12,542 nucleotides of DNA from Clostridia bacterium. Its GTDB lineage: Bacteria; Bacillota; Clostridia; UBA1381. Positions 1 through 8,597 of the stretch are shown piece after piece; the stretch's first letter is position 1; every line of letters starts with the position of its first letter. The notes beneath the pieces were generated by a model. The model was not told the DNA's origin. It searched no databases and was given only the letters and a program-made list of their open reading frames with translations. The stretch spans positions 1 to 12,542 of the forward strand of contig RQCD01000147.1 of assembly GCA_008668455.1 (NCBI GenBank). The letters are read 5' to 3'. Made by a program: the position numbers and the translations under genes.

Positions 1-21
1 ATGTGATATAATCAAATATTG

Positions 22-27
22 TATAAT
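22..27 (+). promoter_or_regulatory. Possible -10 box upstream of rpoB
   Basis: A perfect TATAAT lies about 140 nt before the rpoB start. The matching -35 position would fall at or before the first base of the window, so the promoter cannot be confirmed. The leader from here to rpoB (about 28-169) is AT-rich and encodes no ribosomal protein end. In many Firmicutes rplJ-rplL precede rpoB, and an internal rpoBC promoter in this position would be plausible. This is inference from a single hexamer in AT-rich DNA, where chance matches are common. Confidence 0.35.
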
Positions 28-154
28 GATAATAATATGGGCTTATTTTCGTCTGCTGTAGCAATAACAACATTATAGCACACCTTTCTGGAAAAATCAA
101 GAGCAGATTTCCAAAAGAAAATGAGAAGCGTATTTATTAGGTACAAATATGAAT

Positions 155-162
155 GAGGTGAT
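155..162 (+). promoter_or_regulatory. Strong Shine-Dalgarno site that sets the rpoB start
   Basis: GAGGTGAT is an eight-base match to the anti-Shine-Dalgarno sequence of 16S rRNA. It ends 7 nt before the ATG at 170 (9 nt counting from the GAGGTG core). It lies inside the longer reading frame that begins at ATG 149, whose own upstream sequence has only a weak TTAGG. This favours initiation at 170, or possibly at the adjacent ATG 173. Confidence 0.8.
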
Positions 163-169
163 TGATTTA

Positions 170-3100
170 ATGATGCATGAGATTCAATTGGGTAAAAACA
201 CCAGACTCAGTTACTCAAAAATCAATGAGGTATTAGAAATGCCGAATTTGATTGAAGTGCAGAAAAAGTCCTACCAGTGGTTTTTGGATGAGGGACTTCG
301 TGAAGTATTTCACGATATTTCTCCGATCAAGGATCACTCGGGGCATTTGGCGCTGGAATTTTTTGATTACAAGCTGGATTATAACTCTAAGTATTCTGTT
401 GAGGAGTGCAAGGAGCGTGATTCCAAATATGCTGCACCGCTTCGCGTGAGCGTCCGCCTGATCAATACAGAAACCGGCGAGATCAAGGAGCAGGAAATCT
501 TTATGGGAGAATTTCCGTTGATGACTGAACAGGGAACATTTATCATCAATGGTGCAGAACGTGTTATTGTCAGCCAGCTGGTCCGCTCGCCGGGAATCTA
601 CTATGATTTTGAGCGGGATAAGACCGGAAAGCCGCTTTATACCTCAACTGTGATCCCGTATCGCGGCGCATGGCTGGAGTATGAGACGGATTCGAATGAC
701 GTATTCTCTGTACGGATTGACCGCACCAGAAAAATCCCGGTTACGATCCTTTTGCGTGCAATGGGTCTGGAATCCAACAGTCAGATTTTAGAGCTGTTCG
801 GCGAGGATCAGCGTTTTACTGCAACCTTTGATAAGGATCCGACCGCAACCCGTGAGGAAGCGCTTTTAGAAATTTATAAGCGTCTGCGTCCGGGTGAACC
901 GCTTAATATTGAAAATGCAGAGCAATTAATCACCAATATGTTTTTTGATCCCAAACGTTATGATCTTGCGCATGTGGGACGTTATAAATATGATAAAAAA
1001 TTAGGTATGGCTGCAAGAATTGCCGGAAAAACTGTTGCCGATAACGTGGCAGATCCGAGAACCGGCGAAATTTTAGCAGCAGCCGGGGATACGCTGAGCA
1101 AGGAGACAGCCTGTGTGATTGAGCGTGCCGGAGTGAATACACTGGATCTGATGGTAGATGATCACCGTGTTCGCGTGTTCTCAAACGATATGGTTTATCT
1201 TTCTGAATATGTGGATTTTGATGTGTCTGATCTGAACATCAAAAAGGTACGCCGCGCTGTTTTGGAGGAAATCTTAAACGAAGCAGAGGGCGAGGAAGAA
1301 ATCAGAAAACAGATTGCGAACCGGATTGACGAGCTTTGCCCGAAGCATATTACGATTGAGGATATGTTTGCGTCGGTAAACTATGTGATCAACCTGGCAA
1401 ACGGAATCGGCAGCATAGATGATATTGACCATTTAGGAAACCGCCGTCTGCGCTGCGTGGGTGAGCTTCTGCAAAATCAGTTCCGGATTGGTCTTTCCAG
1501 AATGGAGAGAGTTGTCCGCGAGAGAATGACCATTCAGGATATGGAGATCATTACGCCGCAGACGCTCATTAACATTCGCCCGATTATTGCGACAATTAAT
1601 GAATTCTTTGGTTCTTCCCAGCTGTCACAGTTTATGGATCAGCCGAATCCGCTGGCGGAGCTGCGTCATAAGAGAAGAATTTCTGCGTTGGGTCCGGGCG
1701 GCCTTTCGCGTGACCGTGCAGGCTTTGAGGTTCGTGACGTTCACTATTCGCATTATGGCAGAATGTGTCCGATTGAGACGCCTGAAGGTCCGAATATCGG
1801 TCTGATCACCTCTCTGGCAACCTTTGCACAGATTAACGAATATGGCTTTGTAGAAGCGCCGTACCGCCGTGTGGATAAGGAAACCGGGCGTGTTACCGAT
1901 GAAATTGTATATATGACGGCAGACACCGAGGACGAATTTATCATTGCGCAGGCAAATGAGCCGCTGGATGAGGAGGGTCATTTCTTAGACAAAAAGGTAT
2001 CTGCGCGTTACCGGGATGAAATCTTGGAGGTTCCCGGCTCTGATATTGACTACATGGACGTATCACCGAGACAGCTGGTATCCGTTGTTACCGCTTGTAT
2101 TCCGTTTTTGGAAAACGATGACGCAAACCGTGCCCTCATGGGCTCAAACATGCAGTGTCAGGCAGTTCCGCTTTTGACCACAGATTCTGCAATCGTCGGA
2201 ACGGGTATGGAGTATAAGGTTGCAAGAGACTCCGGTTCGGCAGTGCTGGCAAAGGAAGCCGGAACAGTTGAAAAGGTATCGGCTGATGAGGTAATTATTA
2301 AGGGCGACGGAACAGGAATCCGCCATCGTCATAAGCTCATTAAGTTTGCCCGCTCCAACCAGTCCACCTGTATTAATCAGCGTCCGATTGTGGCTGAGGG
2401 TGAGCATGTGGAAAAGGGAGATATTATTGCAGACGGTCCGGCTATGAATAACGGAGAGCTGGCGCTCGGCAAGAATATCCTGATCGGATTTATGACATGG
2501 GAGGGCTATAACTATGAGGACGCTGTTCTGATTAGTGAGGAGCTTGTAAAAAATGACGTATTTACGTCCATCCATATTGAGGAATATGAGTGTGAGGCAA
2601 GAGATACAAAGCTTGGTGCGGAAGAAATCACAAGAGATATTCCGAATGTTTCAGAGGATACATTAAAGGATTTAGATGAGCTGGGAGTGATTCGCGTTGG
2701 TGCGGAGGTACATTCCGGCGATATCTTAGTCGGTAAGGTTACCCCGAAGGGCGAGACAGAGCTGACTGCCGAGGAACGTCTGCTCCGTGCAATCTTCGGC
2801 GAAAAGGCAAGAGAAGTGCGCGACACGTCTCTGAGAGTGCCGCATGGTGAAAACGGTATTATTGTAGATGTGAAGAAATTCACACGTGAAAACGGCGATG
2901 AGCTGCCGCCGGGTGTAAATCAGGTTGTCCGCTGCTATATCGCTCAAAAGAGAAAGATTTCTGTCGGTGATAAGATGGCAGGACGCCACGGAAACAAGGG
3001 TGTTGTCTCTCGTGTACTTCCGCAGGAGGATATGCCGTTTTTATCTGATGGAACGCCGCTGCAGATTGTGCTGAATCCGCTGGGTGTGCCGTCGCGTATG

Positions 3101-4183
3101 AACATCGGTCAGGTGCTGGAAATGCATTTGGGTTATGCGTTCCGGACCATGAGCTTACAGTCTCCGGAGGAGATTGCTGCAAGAACCATTGATGTCCTGA
3201 CTGACAAGGTTGAGCGTGAGCATTTAGAGGATACGCAGAAGGAGGCAGTGCTTGCAATCCTGCATGATGCAGACTGTGCTGTTCATAAGGATGAAATTAT
3301 GGCGGCAATCAGGGAAAACGGGAGCATTGATGAAGAAACCGCAACGAGGGTTGAAGAGCTGGCCGATTACTGTATTCAGTATCGCGACACCATTTTAGAA
3401 GCAAAGCAAAAACAGCTTGAAAATCACAAGGAATATATCAAAATTGCAACTCCGGTATTTGACGGAGCTGAAGATGAAAATCTGAGAGAAGCTTTTTTGC
3501 AGGCAGGACTTCGTACCGACTTTAAGTCAGAGGTTTACGACGGAAGAACCGGAGACAAATTTGATAATCCGGTAACGGTTGGTGTTATGCACTATCTGAA
3601 GCTTGACCACCTGGTTGATGATAAGATTCACGCACGTTCTACCGGTCCGTACTCCTTAGTAACTCAGCAGCCTCTCGGCGGTAAGGCACAGTTCGGCGGT
3701 CAGCGTTTCGGAGAAATGGAGGTATGGGCGCTGGAGGCATATGGTGCAGCATACACTCTGCAGGAAATTCTGACGGTGAAGTCGGACGACATTGTCGGAC
3801 GTGTTAAGACCTATGAGGCAATTGTAAAGGGAGAAAATATCCCGACTGCCGGCATTCCGGAGGCGTTTAAGGTGCTTGTGAAGGAATTACAGTCACTGGC
3901 ATTGGATATTAAGATCTTAAATGGCGACATGGAGGAAATCGACCTGGATGAATTCTTAGAGGATGACGATGACGATACCGTTGATCAGGAAGACATGCGT
4001 GCAACTATGGAGGATCGCGCTCTGTTCAATTCAGAGGATGAGGAAGAAATCGGAGATGAGATGACCATCGAGGATATGGATGATGATGAAACAGATTATG
4101 ATGATTCGCTCTATCTTGATGAGGACGTGGAAACAGCCGAGCCAGACAGCGAGGATCTCATTTTAGACGATTTTGTCGATTAA
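170..4183 (+). CDS. rpoB: DNA-directed RNA polymerase subunit beta
   Basis: Beta subunit of RNA polymerase, which forms one pincer of the catalytic core with beta'. It is recognised by family-defining blocks: the rifampicin region around residues 484-514 (numbered from ATG 170, 1337 aa), the motif CPIETPEGPNIGLI, the GDKMAGRHGNKG block with the two conserved lysines Lys935 and Lys943, and the C-terminal GGKAQFGGQRFGEMEVWALE clamp segment. The start at 170 is chosen from a strong GAGGTGAT site; a longer frame from ATG 149 adds 7 residues. The protein is about 140 residues longer than B. subtilis RpoB. Two parts explain this: a helical insertion at residues 989-1091 and an acidic tail at about 1253-1337. 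Residues equivalent to E. coli Asp516, His526 and Ser531 are present (Asp490, His500, Ser505), but the Asn518 and Thr525 equivalents are Pro492 and Arg499. It is followed after 15 nt by rpoC. Confidence 0.98.
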   Translation: MMHEIQLGKNTRLSYSKINEVLEMPNLIEVQKKSYQWFLDEGLREVFHDISPIKDHSGHLALEFFDYKLDYNSKYSVEECKERDSKYAAPLRVSVRLINTETGEIKEQEIFMGEFPLMTEQGTFIINGAERVIVSQLVRSPGIYYDFERDKTGKPLYTSTVIPYRGAWLEYETDSNDVFSVRIDRTRKIPVTILLRAMGLESNSQILELFGEDQRFTATFDKDPTATREEALLEIYKRLRPGEPLNIENAEQLITNMFFDPKRYDLAHVGRYKYDKKLGMAARIAGKTVADNVADPRTGEILAAAGDTLSKETACVIERAGVNTLDLMVDDHRVRVFSNDMVYLSEYVDFDVSDLNIKKVRRAVLEEILNEAEGEEEIRKQIANRIDELCPKHITIEDMFASVNYVINLANGIGSIDDIDHLGNRRLRCVGELLQNQFRIGLSRMERVVRERMTIQDMEIITPQTLINIRPIIATINEFFGSSQLSQFMDQPNPLAELRHKRRISALGPGGLSRDRAGFEVRDVHYSHYGRMCPIETPEGPNIGLITSLATFAQINEYGFVEAPYRRVDKETGRVTDEIVYMTADTEDEFIIAQANEPLDEEGHFLDKKVSARYRDEILEVPGSDIDYMDVSPRQLVSVVTACIPFLENDDANRALMGSNMQCQAVPLLTTDSAIVGTGMEYKVARDSGSAVLAKEAGTVEKVSADEVIIKGDGTGIRHRHKLIKFARSNQSTCINQRPIVAEGEHVEKGDIIADGPAMNNGELALGKNILIGFMTWEGYNYEDAVLISEELVKNDVFTSIHIEEYECEARDTKLGAEEITRDIPNVSEDTLKDLDELGVIRVGAEVHSGDILVGKVTPKGETELTAEERLLRAIFGEKAREVRDTSLRVPHGENGIIVDVKKFTRENGDELPPGVNQVVRCYIAQKRKISVGDKMAGRHGNKGVVSRVLPQEDMPFLSDGTPLQIVLNPLGVPSRMNIGQVLEMHLGYAFRTMSLQSPEEIAARTIDVLTDKVEREHLEDTQKEAVLAILHDADCAVHKDEIMAAIRENGSIDEETATRVEELADYCIQYRDTILEAKQKQLENHKEYIKIATPVFDGAEDENLREAFLQAGLRTDFKSEVYDGRTGDKFDNPVTVGVMHYLKLDHLVDDKIHARSTGPYSLVTQQPLGGKAQFGGQRFGEMEVWALEAYGAAYTLQEILTVKSDDIVGRVKTYEAIVKGENIPTAGIPEAFKVLVKELQSLALDIKILNGDMEEIDLDEFLEDDDDDTVDQEDMRATMEDRALFNSEDEEEIGDEMTIEDMDDDETDYDDSLYLDEDVETAEPDSEDLILDDFVD

Positions 4184-4187
4184 GATT

Positions 4188-4193
4188 GGAGGG
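4188..4193 (+). promoter_or_regulatory. rpoC ribosome binding site
   Basis: GGAGGG lies in the 15-nt gap between the rpoB stop and the rpoC ATG, with a 5-nt spacer. There is no room for a promoter here, so rpoC depends on the rpoB transcript. Confidence 0.8.
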
Positions 4194-4198
4194 TTTAT

Positions 4199-7100
4199 AT
4201 GCCGGAAAAAGAAAACAAAGAATTAAACTTTGAAGCAATCAAAATCGGTTTAGCCTCACCGGAAACAATCAGAGGCTGGTCCCACGGCGAGGTAAAAAAG
4301 CCGGAGACTATTAACTATAGAACCTTAAAGCCGGAAAGAGACGGTTTGTTCTGCGAAAGAATCTTCGGACCGACAAAGGACTGGGAATGTCACTGCGGCA
4401 AATATAAAAAGATCCGCTATAAGGGTGTTGTCTGTGACCGATGCGGTGTTGAAGTGACAAAATCCAAGGTTCGGCGTGAGAGAATGGGTCATATTGAGCT
4501 GGCAACACCGGTTTCGCATATCTGGTATTTTAAAGGTGTTCCGTCCGCTCTGGGATTGATTCTGGATATCTCTCCGCGGCATTTGGAAAAGGTGCTTTAT
4601 TTTGCCGCCTATATTGTAACCGATCCGGGAAAATCCAATCTGGAGCAGAACCAGATTTTAACGGAGCGCGAATATCGCGAGGCATATGAGAAATACGGCG
4701 ATAAGTTCCAGGCAGGCATGGGCGCAGAAGCTATCCGTGACCTTTTGGAAAAGATCGACTTAGATGCGCTTTCTGTGGAGCTGAAGCAGGAGCTGGAGGA
4801 TTCTCAGGGTCAGAAAAAGGCAAGGGTGATCAAGCGTTTGGAAATTGTGGAAGCGTTCCGCCTTTCCGGCAACCGTCCGGAATGGATGATCCTGACTGTT
4901 GTTCCGGTTATTCCGCCGGATCTGCGCCCTATGGTGCAGTTAGACGGCGGACGCTTTGCAACCAGCGACTTAAATGACCTTTACCGCCGTGTGATTAACC
5001 GGAATAATCGTTTGCGCCGCCTGTTGGAATTAGGCGCGCCGGACATTATTATCCGAAATGAAAAAAGAATGCTCCAGGAGGCAGTAGACGCGCTGATTAA
5101 TAACGGCCGCCGCGGAAGAACCGTTACCGGCCCTGGAAACCGTGCTTTGAAATCCCTTTCTGATCTGTTAAAGGGCAAGCAGGGACGTTTCCGTCAGAAC
5201 CTGTTAGGAAAGCGTGTTGACTATTCCGGACGTTCGGTTATCGTTGTTGGCCCAGAGCTGAAAATCTATCAGTGCGGTCTGCCGAAGGAAATGGCAATCG
5301 AGCTGTTTAAACCGTTCGTAATGAAAGAATTGGTTGCGCGCGGCTTTGCACACAATATCAAGAGTGCGAAACGGATGGTGGAGAGAGTCCGCCCGGAGGT
5401 TTGGGACGTTTTAGAGGATGTTATCAAGGAGCATCCGGTGCTCTTAAACCGTGCGCCGACCCTGCATAGACTGGGTATTCAGGCTTTTGAACCAAAATTA
5501 GTAGACGGACGTGCATTAAAGCTGCATCCGCTGGTATGTACCGCATATAACGCAGATTTCGACGGAGACCAGATGGCGGTTCACGTTCCGCTTTCTCCGG
5601 AAGCACAGGCAGAAGCACGTTTTCTGATGCTTTCTGCAAATAACCTCTTAAAGCCGCAGGATGGTCATCCGGTAACTGTTCCGACACAGGATATGATTCT
5701 GGGAAGCTATTATCTGACGATTATAAAAGAGGATGAGCTGGGCGGAAAGGACGATCCGAACCGGAATCCGGACGAGGAATGGCATCCGCGCTGCTTCATA
5801 AGCTTTGATGAAGCGCTTTTAGCATATGATAATAAGGAATTGGGACTGCATACGCCGATTAAGATTCAGACCACCCACCCGGTTCGTCCGGATGCAGACG
5901 ATGTTCCCGGAAATCAGGAGATTATTCCGGAGACAGAGGGTGAAATAAAGTATGTGGATGCAACAGTCGGAAGAATTATCTTTAATAAGAATATTCCGCA
6001 GAGTCTTGGCTATGTAGACAGAACCAATCCGGATACTGCTTATGACCTGGAAATCAACTTTATCGTCGGCAAGAAGCAGCTGGGCGATCTGATCGGAAGA
6101 TGTATCCGCAGCCATGGCATCAGCAAAACATCTGAAGTGCTGGATTTAATTAAGGCAACCGGTTACAAGTATTCTACAAGAGGTGCAATCACCGTTGCAG
6201 TATCCGATATCGAAGTGCCTGAGAAGAAAAAAGACATTCTGGCAGACGCTGAAGTTGAAATTGAGAAGATTACAAAGAAATATAAGCGCGGTTTCTTAAC
6301 AGATGAGGAACGCTATAGCCAGGTGATCAAGACATGGGCAGCAGCGTCTGAAAAAGTAACGCAGGCGATGATGGAGCATTTAGGAAAGTTCAATCCAATC
6401 TTTATGATGGCGGATTCCGGAGCGCGCGGAAGCGTGAACCAGATTCGTCAGCTTGCTGCAATGCGTGGTCTGATGGCAGATACACAGGGGCGGACAGTCG
6501 AAATCCCGATCCGTGCAAACTTCCGTGAGGGTCTGAACGTATTGGAATATTTTATTTCTTCCCATGGTGCAAGAAAAGGTCTTACCGATACAGCGCTTCG
6601 TACCGCGGATTCCGGTTATTTGACCAGACGTCTGGTAGATGTATCGCAGGATGTTATCGTTCGTGAAACAGACTGCGGAACGGATCAGGGTGTTTGGGTA
6701 TCGGCAATTATGGACGGAAACGAAGTTATTGAGCCGCTGAAGGATCGTATCATTGACCGTGTCGCAAGAGAGGATGTTCTGCATCCGGAAACAGGAGAGA
6801 TTCTGGCAAAGGGCGGCGAAATTATCGACCGTGACGCGGCAGAGAAAATTGTTGCTGCCGGAATTCAGAGCGTTTATATCCGAAGTGGTCTGACCTGTCA
6901 GACAAAGACTGGTGTTTGCTCAAAGTGCTACGGAACGAACCTGGCAACTGGAGAATTGGTGAATGTCGGCGAAGCAGTTGGTATTATTGCGGCACAGTCG
7001 ATTGGTGAGCCGGGTACTCAGTTGACAATGCGTACCTTCCATGCTGGCGGTGTTGCATCAGGCAGCGATATTACGCAGGGTCTACCGCGTATTGAGGAGC

Positions 7101-7825
7101 TGTTCGAGGCGCGCCGGCCGAAGGGTCTTGCAATTATTTCTGAAATTGCCGGACGTGTCAGCATTGTAGAGCAAAAGCGCAAGCGTGAAATTACAGTTAC
7201 CAATGATGAAATTGGTGAGGCAAGAACCTATATGATCCCATACGGATCAAGTATTAAGGTGGAAGATGGCGAAGTGATCGAAAAGGGTGCGCCGCTTACA
7301 GCTGGTTCCATTAACCCGAACGATATCTTAAGAATCCAGGGTCCGCGTGAGGTGCAGGATTATATCACACGAGAGGTGCAGAGAACCTACCGTATGCAGG
7401 GTGTTGATATTAACGATAAGCACGTTGAGGTCATTACACGTCAGATGCTCCGGAAGGTTCGGGTAGAAGAAGCCGGAGATACCGATCTTTTAATCGGTTC
7501 GCTGGTGGATAAGCTGGATCTGGAAAAAGCAAACAGACAGCTTGCCGAGACTGAGGGCGCTGTCCCGGCAACCTATTCGGATGTTCTCTTAGGTATCACC
7601 AAGGCATCCCTGGCAACTGATTCCTTCCTGTCCGCTGCATCCTTCCAGGAGACCACCAAGGTTCTTACTGAGGCAGCAATCAAGGGAAAAGTTGACCCGC
7701 TGGTTGGATTAAAGGAAAATGTAATTATCGGTAAACTGATGCCTGCCGGAACCGGTATGCCGCTCTATAAGGATGTGGAAATTACCATAGACGGTCAAGA
7801 GGTTGACGATAGTGAAATTCAATAA
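4199..7825 (+). CDS. rpoC: DNA-directed RNA polymerase subunit beta'
   Basis: Beta' subunit, which holds the polymerase active site. The 1208 aa length is close to B. subtilis RpoC (about 1200), with no large lineage insertion in the trigger loop. The N-terminal zinc site has Cys64, Cys66, Cys79 and Cys82. The catalytic NADFDGDQMAVH motif places the Mg-binding aspartates at 453, 455 and 457. The second zinc site is complete (Cys826, Cys900, Cys907, Cys910). The trigger loop segment LTMRTFHAGG carries Met944, Arg945 and His948, the counterparts of the E. coli nucleotide-contacting residues. Translation starts at ATG 4199 behind GGAGGG. It is the last gene of its transcript: the stop codon is followed at once by an intrinsic terminator. 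Lys88, in the switch-2/clamp-proximal segment EVTKSKVRRERM, is the position linked to fidaxomicin sensitivity in C. difficile. Confidence 0.98.
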   Translation: MPEKENKELNFEAIKIGLASPETIRGWSHGEVKKPETINYRTLKPERDGLFCERIFGPTKDWECHCGKYKKIRYKGVVCDRCGVEVTKSKVRRERMGHIELATPVSHIWYFKGVPSALGLILDISPRHLEKVLYFAAYIVTDPGKSNLEQNQILTEREYREAYEKYGDKFQAGMGAEAIRDLLEKIDLDALSVELKQELEDSQGQKKARVIKRLEIVEAFRLSGNRPEWMILTVVPVIPPDLRPMVQLDGGRFATSDLNDLYRRVINRNNRLRRLLELGAPDIIIRNEKRMLQEAVDALINNGRRGRTVTGPGNRALKSLSDLLKGKQGRFRQNLLGKRVDYSGRSVIVVGPELKIYQCGLPKEMAIELFKPFVMKELVARGFAHNIKSAKRMVERVRPEVWDVLEDVIKEHPVLLNRAPTLHRLGIQAFEPKLVDGRALKLHPLVCTAYNADFDGDQMAVHVPLSPEAQAEARFLMLSANNLLKPQDGHPVTVPTQDMILGSYYLTIIKEDELGGKDDPNRNPDEEWHPRCFISFDEALLAYDNKELGLHTPIKIQTTHPVRPDADDVPGNQEIIPETEGEIKYVDATVGRIIFNKNIPQSLGYVDRTNPDTAYDLEINFIVGKKQLGDLIGRCIRSHGISKTSEVLDLIKATGYKYSTRGAITVAVSDIEVPEKKKDILADAEVEIEKITKKYKRGFLTDEERYSQVIKTWAAASEKVTQAMMEHLGKFNPIFMMADSGARGSVNQIRQLAAMRGLMADTQGRTVEIPIRANFREGLNVLEYFISSHGARKGLTDTALRTADSGYLTRRLVDVSQDVIVRETDCGTDQGVWVSAIMDGNEVIEPLKDRIIDRVAREDVLHPETGEILAKGGEIIDRDAAEKIVAAGIQSVYIRSGLTCQTKTGVCSKCYGTNLATGELVNVGEAVGIIAAQSIGEPGTQLTMRTFHAGGVASGSDITQGLPRIEELFEARRPKGLAIISEIAGRVSIVEQKRKREITVTNDEIGEARTYMIPYGSSIKVEDGEVIEKGAPLTAGSINPNDILRIQGPREVQDYITREVQRTYRMQGVDINDKHVEVITRQMLRKVRVEEAGDTDLLIGSLVDKLDLEKANRQLAETEGAVPATYSDVLLGITKASLATDSFLSAASFQETTKVLTEAAIKGKVDPLVGLKENVIIGKLMPAGTGMPLYKDVEITIDGQEVDDSEIQ

Positions 7826-7826
7826 C

Positions 7827-7861
7827 AAAAAAAAGAGAAGCTGCGGCTTCTCTTTTTTTTT
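7827..7861. terminator. Bidirectional intrinsic terminator between rpoC and the transporter operon
   Basis: A perfect 7-bp stem (GAGAAGC 7835-7841 with GCTTCTC 7846-7852) closes a TGCG loop. On the plus strand this gives C(UGCG)G, a member of the very stable UNCG tetraloop class. Nine T residues follow on the plus strand (7853-7861) and eight A residues precede it (7827-7834), which become a U-run for minus-strand transcripts. It therefore fits rho-independent termination in both directions, for rpoBC and for the convergent transporter operon. The stem starts 9 nt after the rpoC stop, and the transporter stop codon overlaps the T-run. Confidence 0.95.
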
Positions 7862-8597
7862 ATTGATTTGTAAATCTTGATAGAAATGTTTTGGTTTCTT
7901 CCTTCTGCGGACTGGAGAAGATTTCTTCCGGTGTACCCTCCTCGCAGATAACTCCATCGTGCATAAAGACGACATGGTTCGATACATCTCTGGCGAATGC
8001 CATTTCGTGCGTTACTACAATCATCGTCAGTCCCTCTTTTGCAAGCGACCGCATAACGCTTAAAACCTCGCCGACCATCTGCGGATCTAAGGCAGAGGTT
8101 GGCTCGTCAAAGAGCAGTACGTCCGGTTTCATTGCCAGCGCTCTTGCAATCGCAACACGCTGTTTCTGACCGCCGGACAGCTGACGCGGCTTTGCATTGA
8201 CATAGGGCGTCATACCGACCTTTTCCAGATAAAAAAGAGCCTCTTTTTTTGCTGTTTCCTTGTCCTTTTTCTGAACCTTTACCAGCCCTATCATGCAGTT
8301 TTTCAGCACTGTCATGTTATCAAACAGGTTAAAGCTTTGAAACACCATACCGACCTTTGCGCGGTAGGAGGGAATATTTTTTGTGTCCAGAATATTTTTT
8401 CCCTTGTAGATGATCTGCCCGTCTGTCGGCGTTTCTAACAGGTTAATGCAGCGGAGCATGGTTGATTTTCCGGAACCGGACGCGCCGATAATACAAGTAA
8501 CATCTCCGGTATTGACCGAAAAATTAATATCCTTTAAAACCTCGTGATCTCCGAAGGATTTTTTGAGTCCAATGACATCAATTATTTTTTCCATCAT
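7860..8597 (-). CDS. Amino acid ABC transporter ATP-binding protein, probable lysine importer
   Basis: Cytoplasmic ATPase that powers a polar amino acid (PAAT-type) importer, GlnQ/HisP-like in sequence. The 245 aa hold a complete nucleotide-binding domain: Walker A GASGSGKST (38-46), Q-loop Gln87, signature LSGGQ (140-144), Walker B LLFDE (161-165), D-loop SALD (168-171) and switch His197. It is the last gene of the operon and overlaps the permease stop as ATGA. The site AAGGAGG at 8602-8608 sits 4 nt from the first ATG (8597) and 7 nt from the second (8594), so MEK rather than MMEK may be the true N-terminus. The protein family alone gives only 'amino acid'. Lysine is inferred from the riboswitch that heads the operon. 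The gene ends in the shared bidirectional terminator. Confidence 0.93.
   Translation of the reverse strand: MMEKIIDVIGLKKSFGDHEVLKDINFSVNTGDVTCIIGASGSGKSTMLRCINLLETPTDGQIIYKGKNILDTKNIPSYRAKVGMVFQSFNLFDNMTVLKNCMIGLVKVQKKDKETAKKEALFYLEKVGMTPYVNAKPRQLSGGQKQRVAIARALAMKPDVLLFDEPTSALDPQMVGEVLSVMRSLAKEGLTMIVVTHEMAFARDVSNHVVFMHDGVICEEGTPEEIFSSPQKEETKTFLSRFTNQ

Noticed and set aside
89..113. Imperfect hairpin TGGAAAAATC / GATTTCCA in the rpoB leader
   Set aside because: It is AT-rich, needs a two-base bulge, and has no T-run after it, so it is too weak to call an attenuator.
149..169. Upstream ATG at 149 as the rpoB start
   Set aside because: It has only a weak TTAGG upstream, while a strong GAGGTGAT site serves ATG 170.
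2144..3257. Minus-strand open frames of 87-143 codons inside rpoB
   Set aside because: They are shadows of a strongly conserved gene on the other strand and have no recognisable domain.
3962..3976. GATGAC repeats in the rpoB tail as a simple repeat locus
   Set aside because: Only two and a half units are present and they encode the aspartate run of the acidic tail, so they are better treated as part of that feature.
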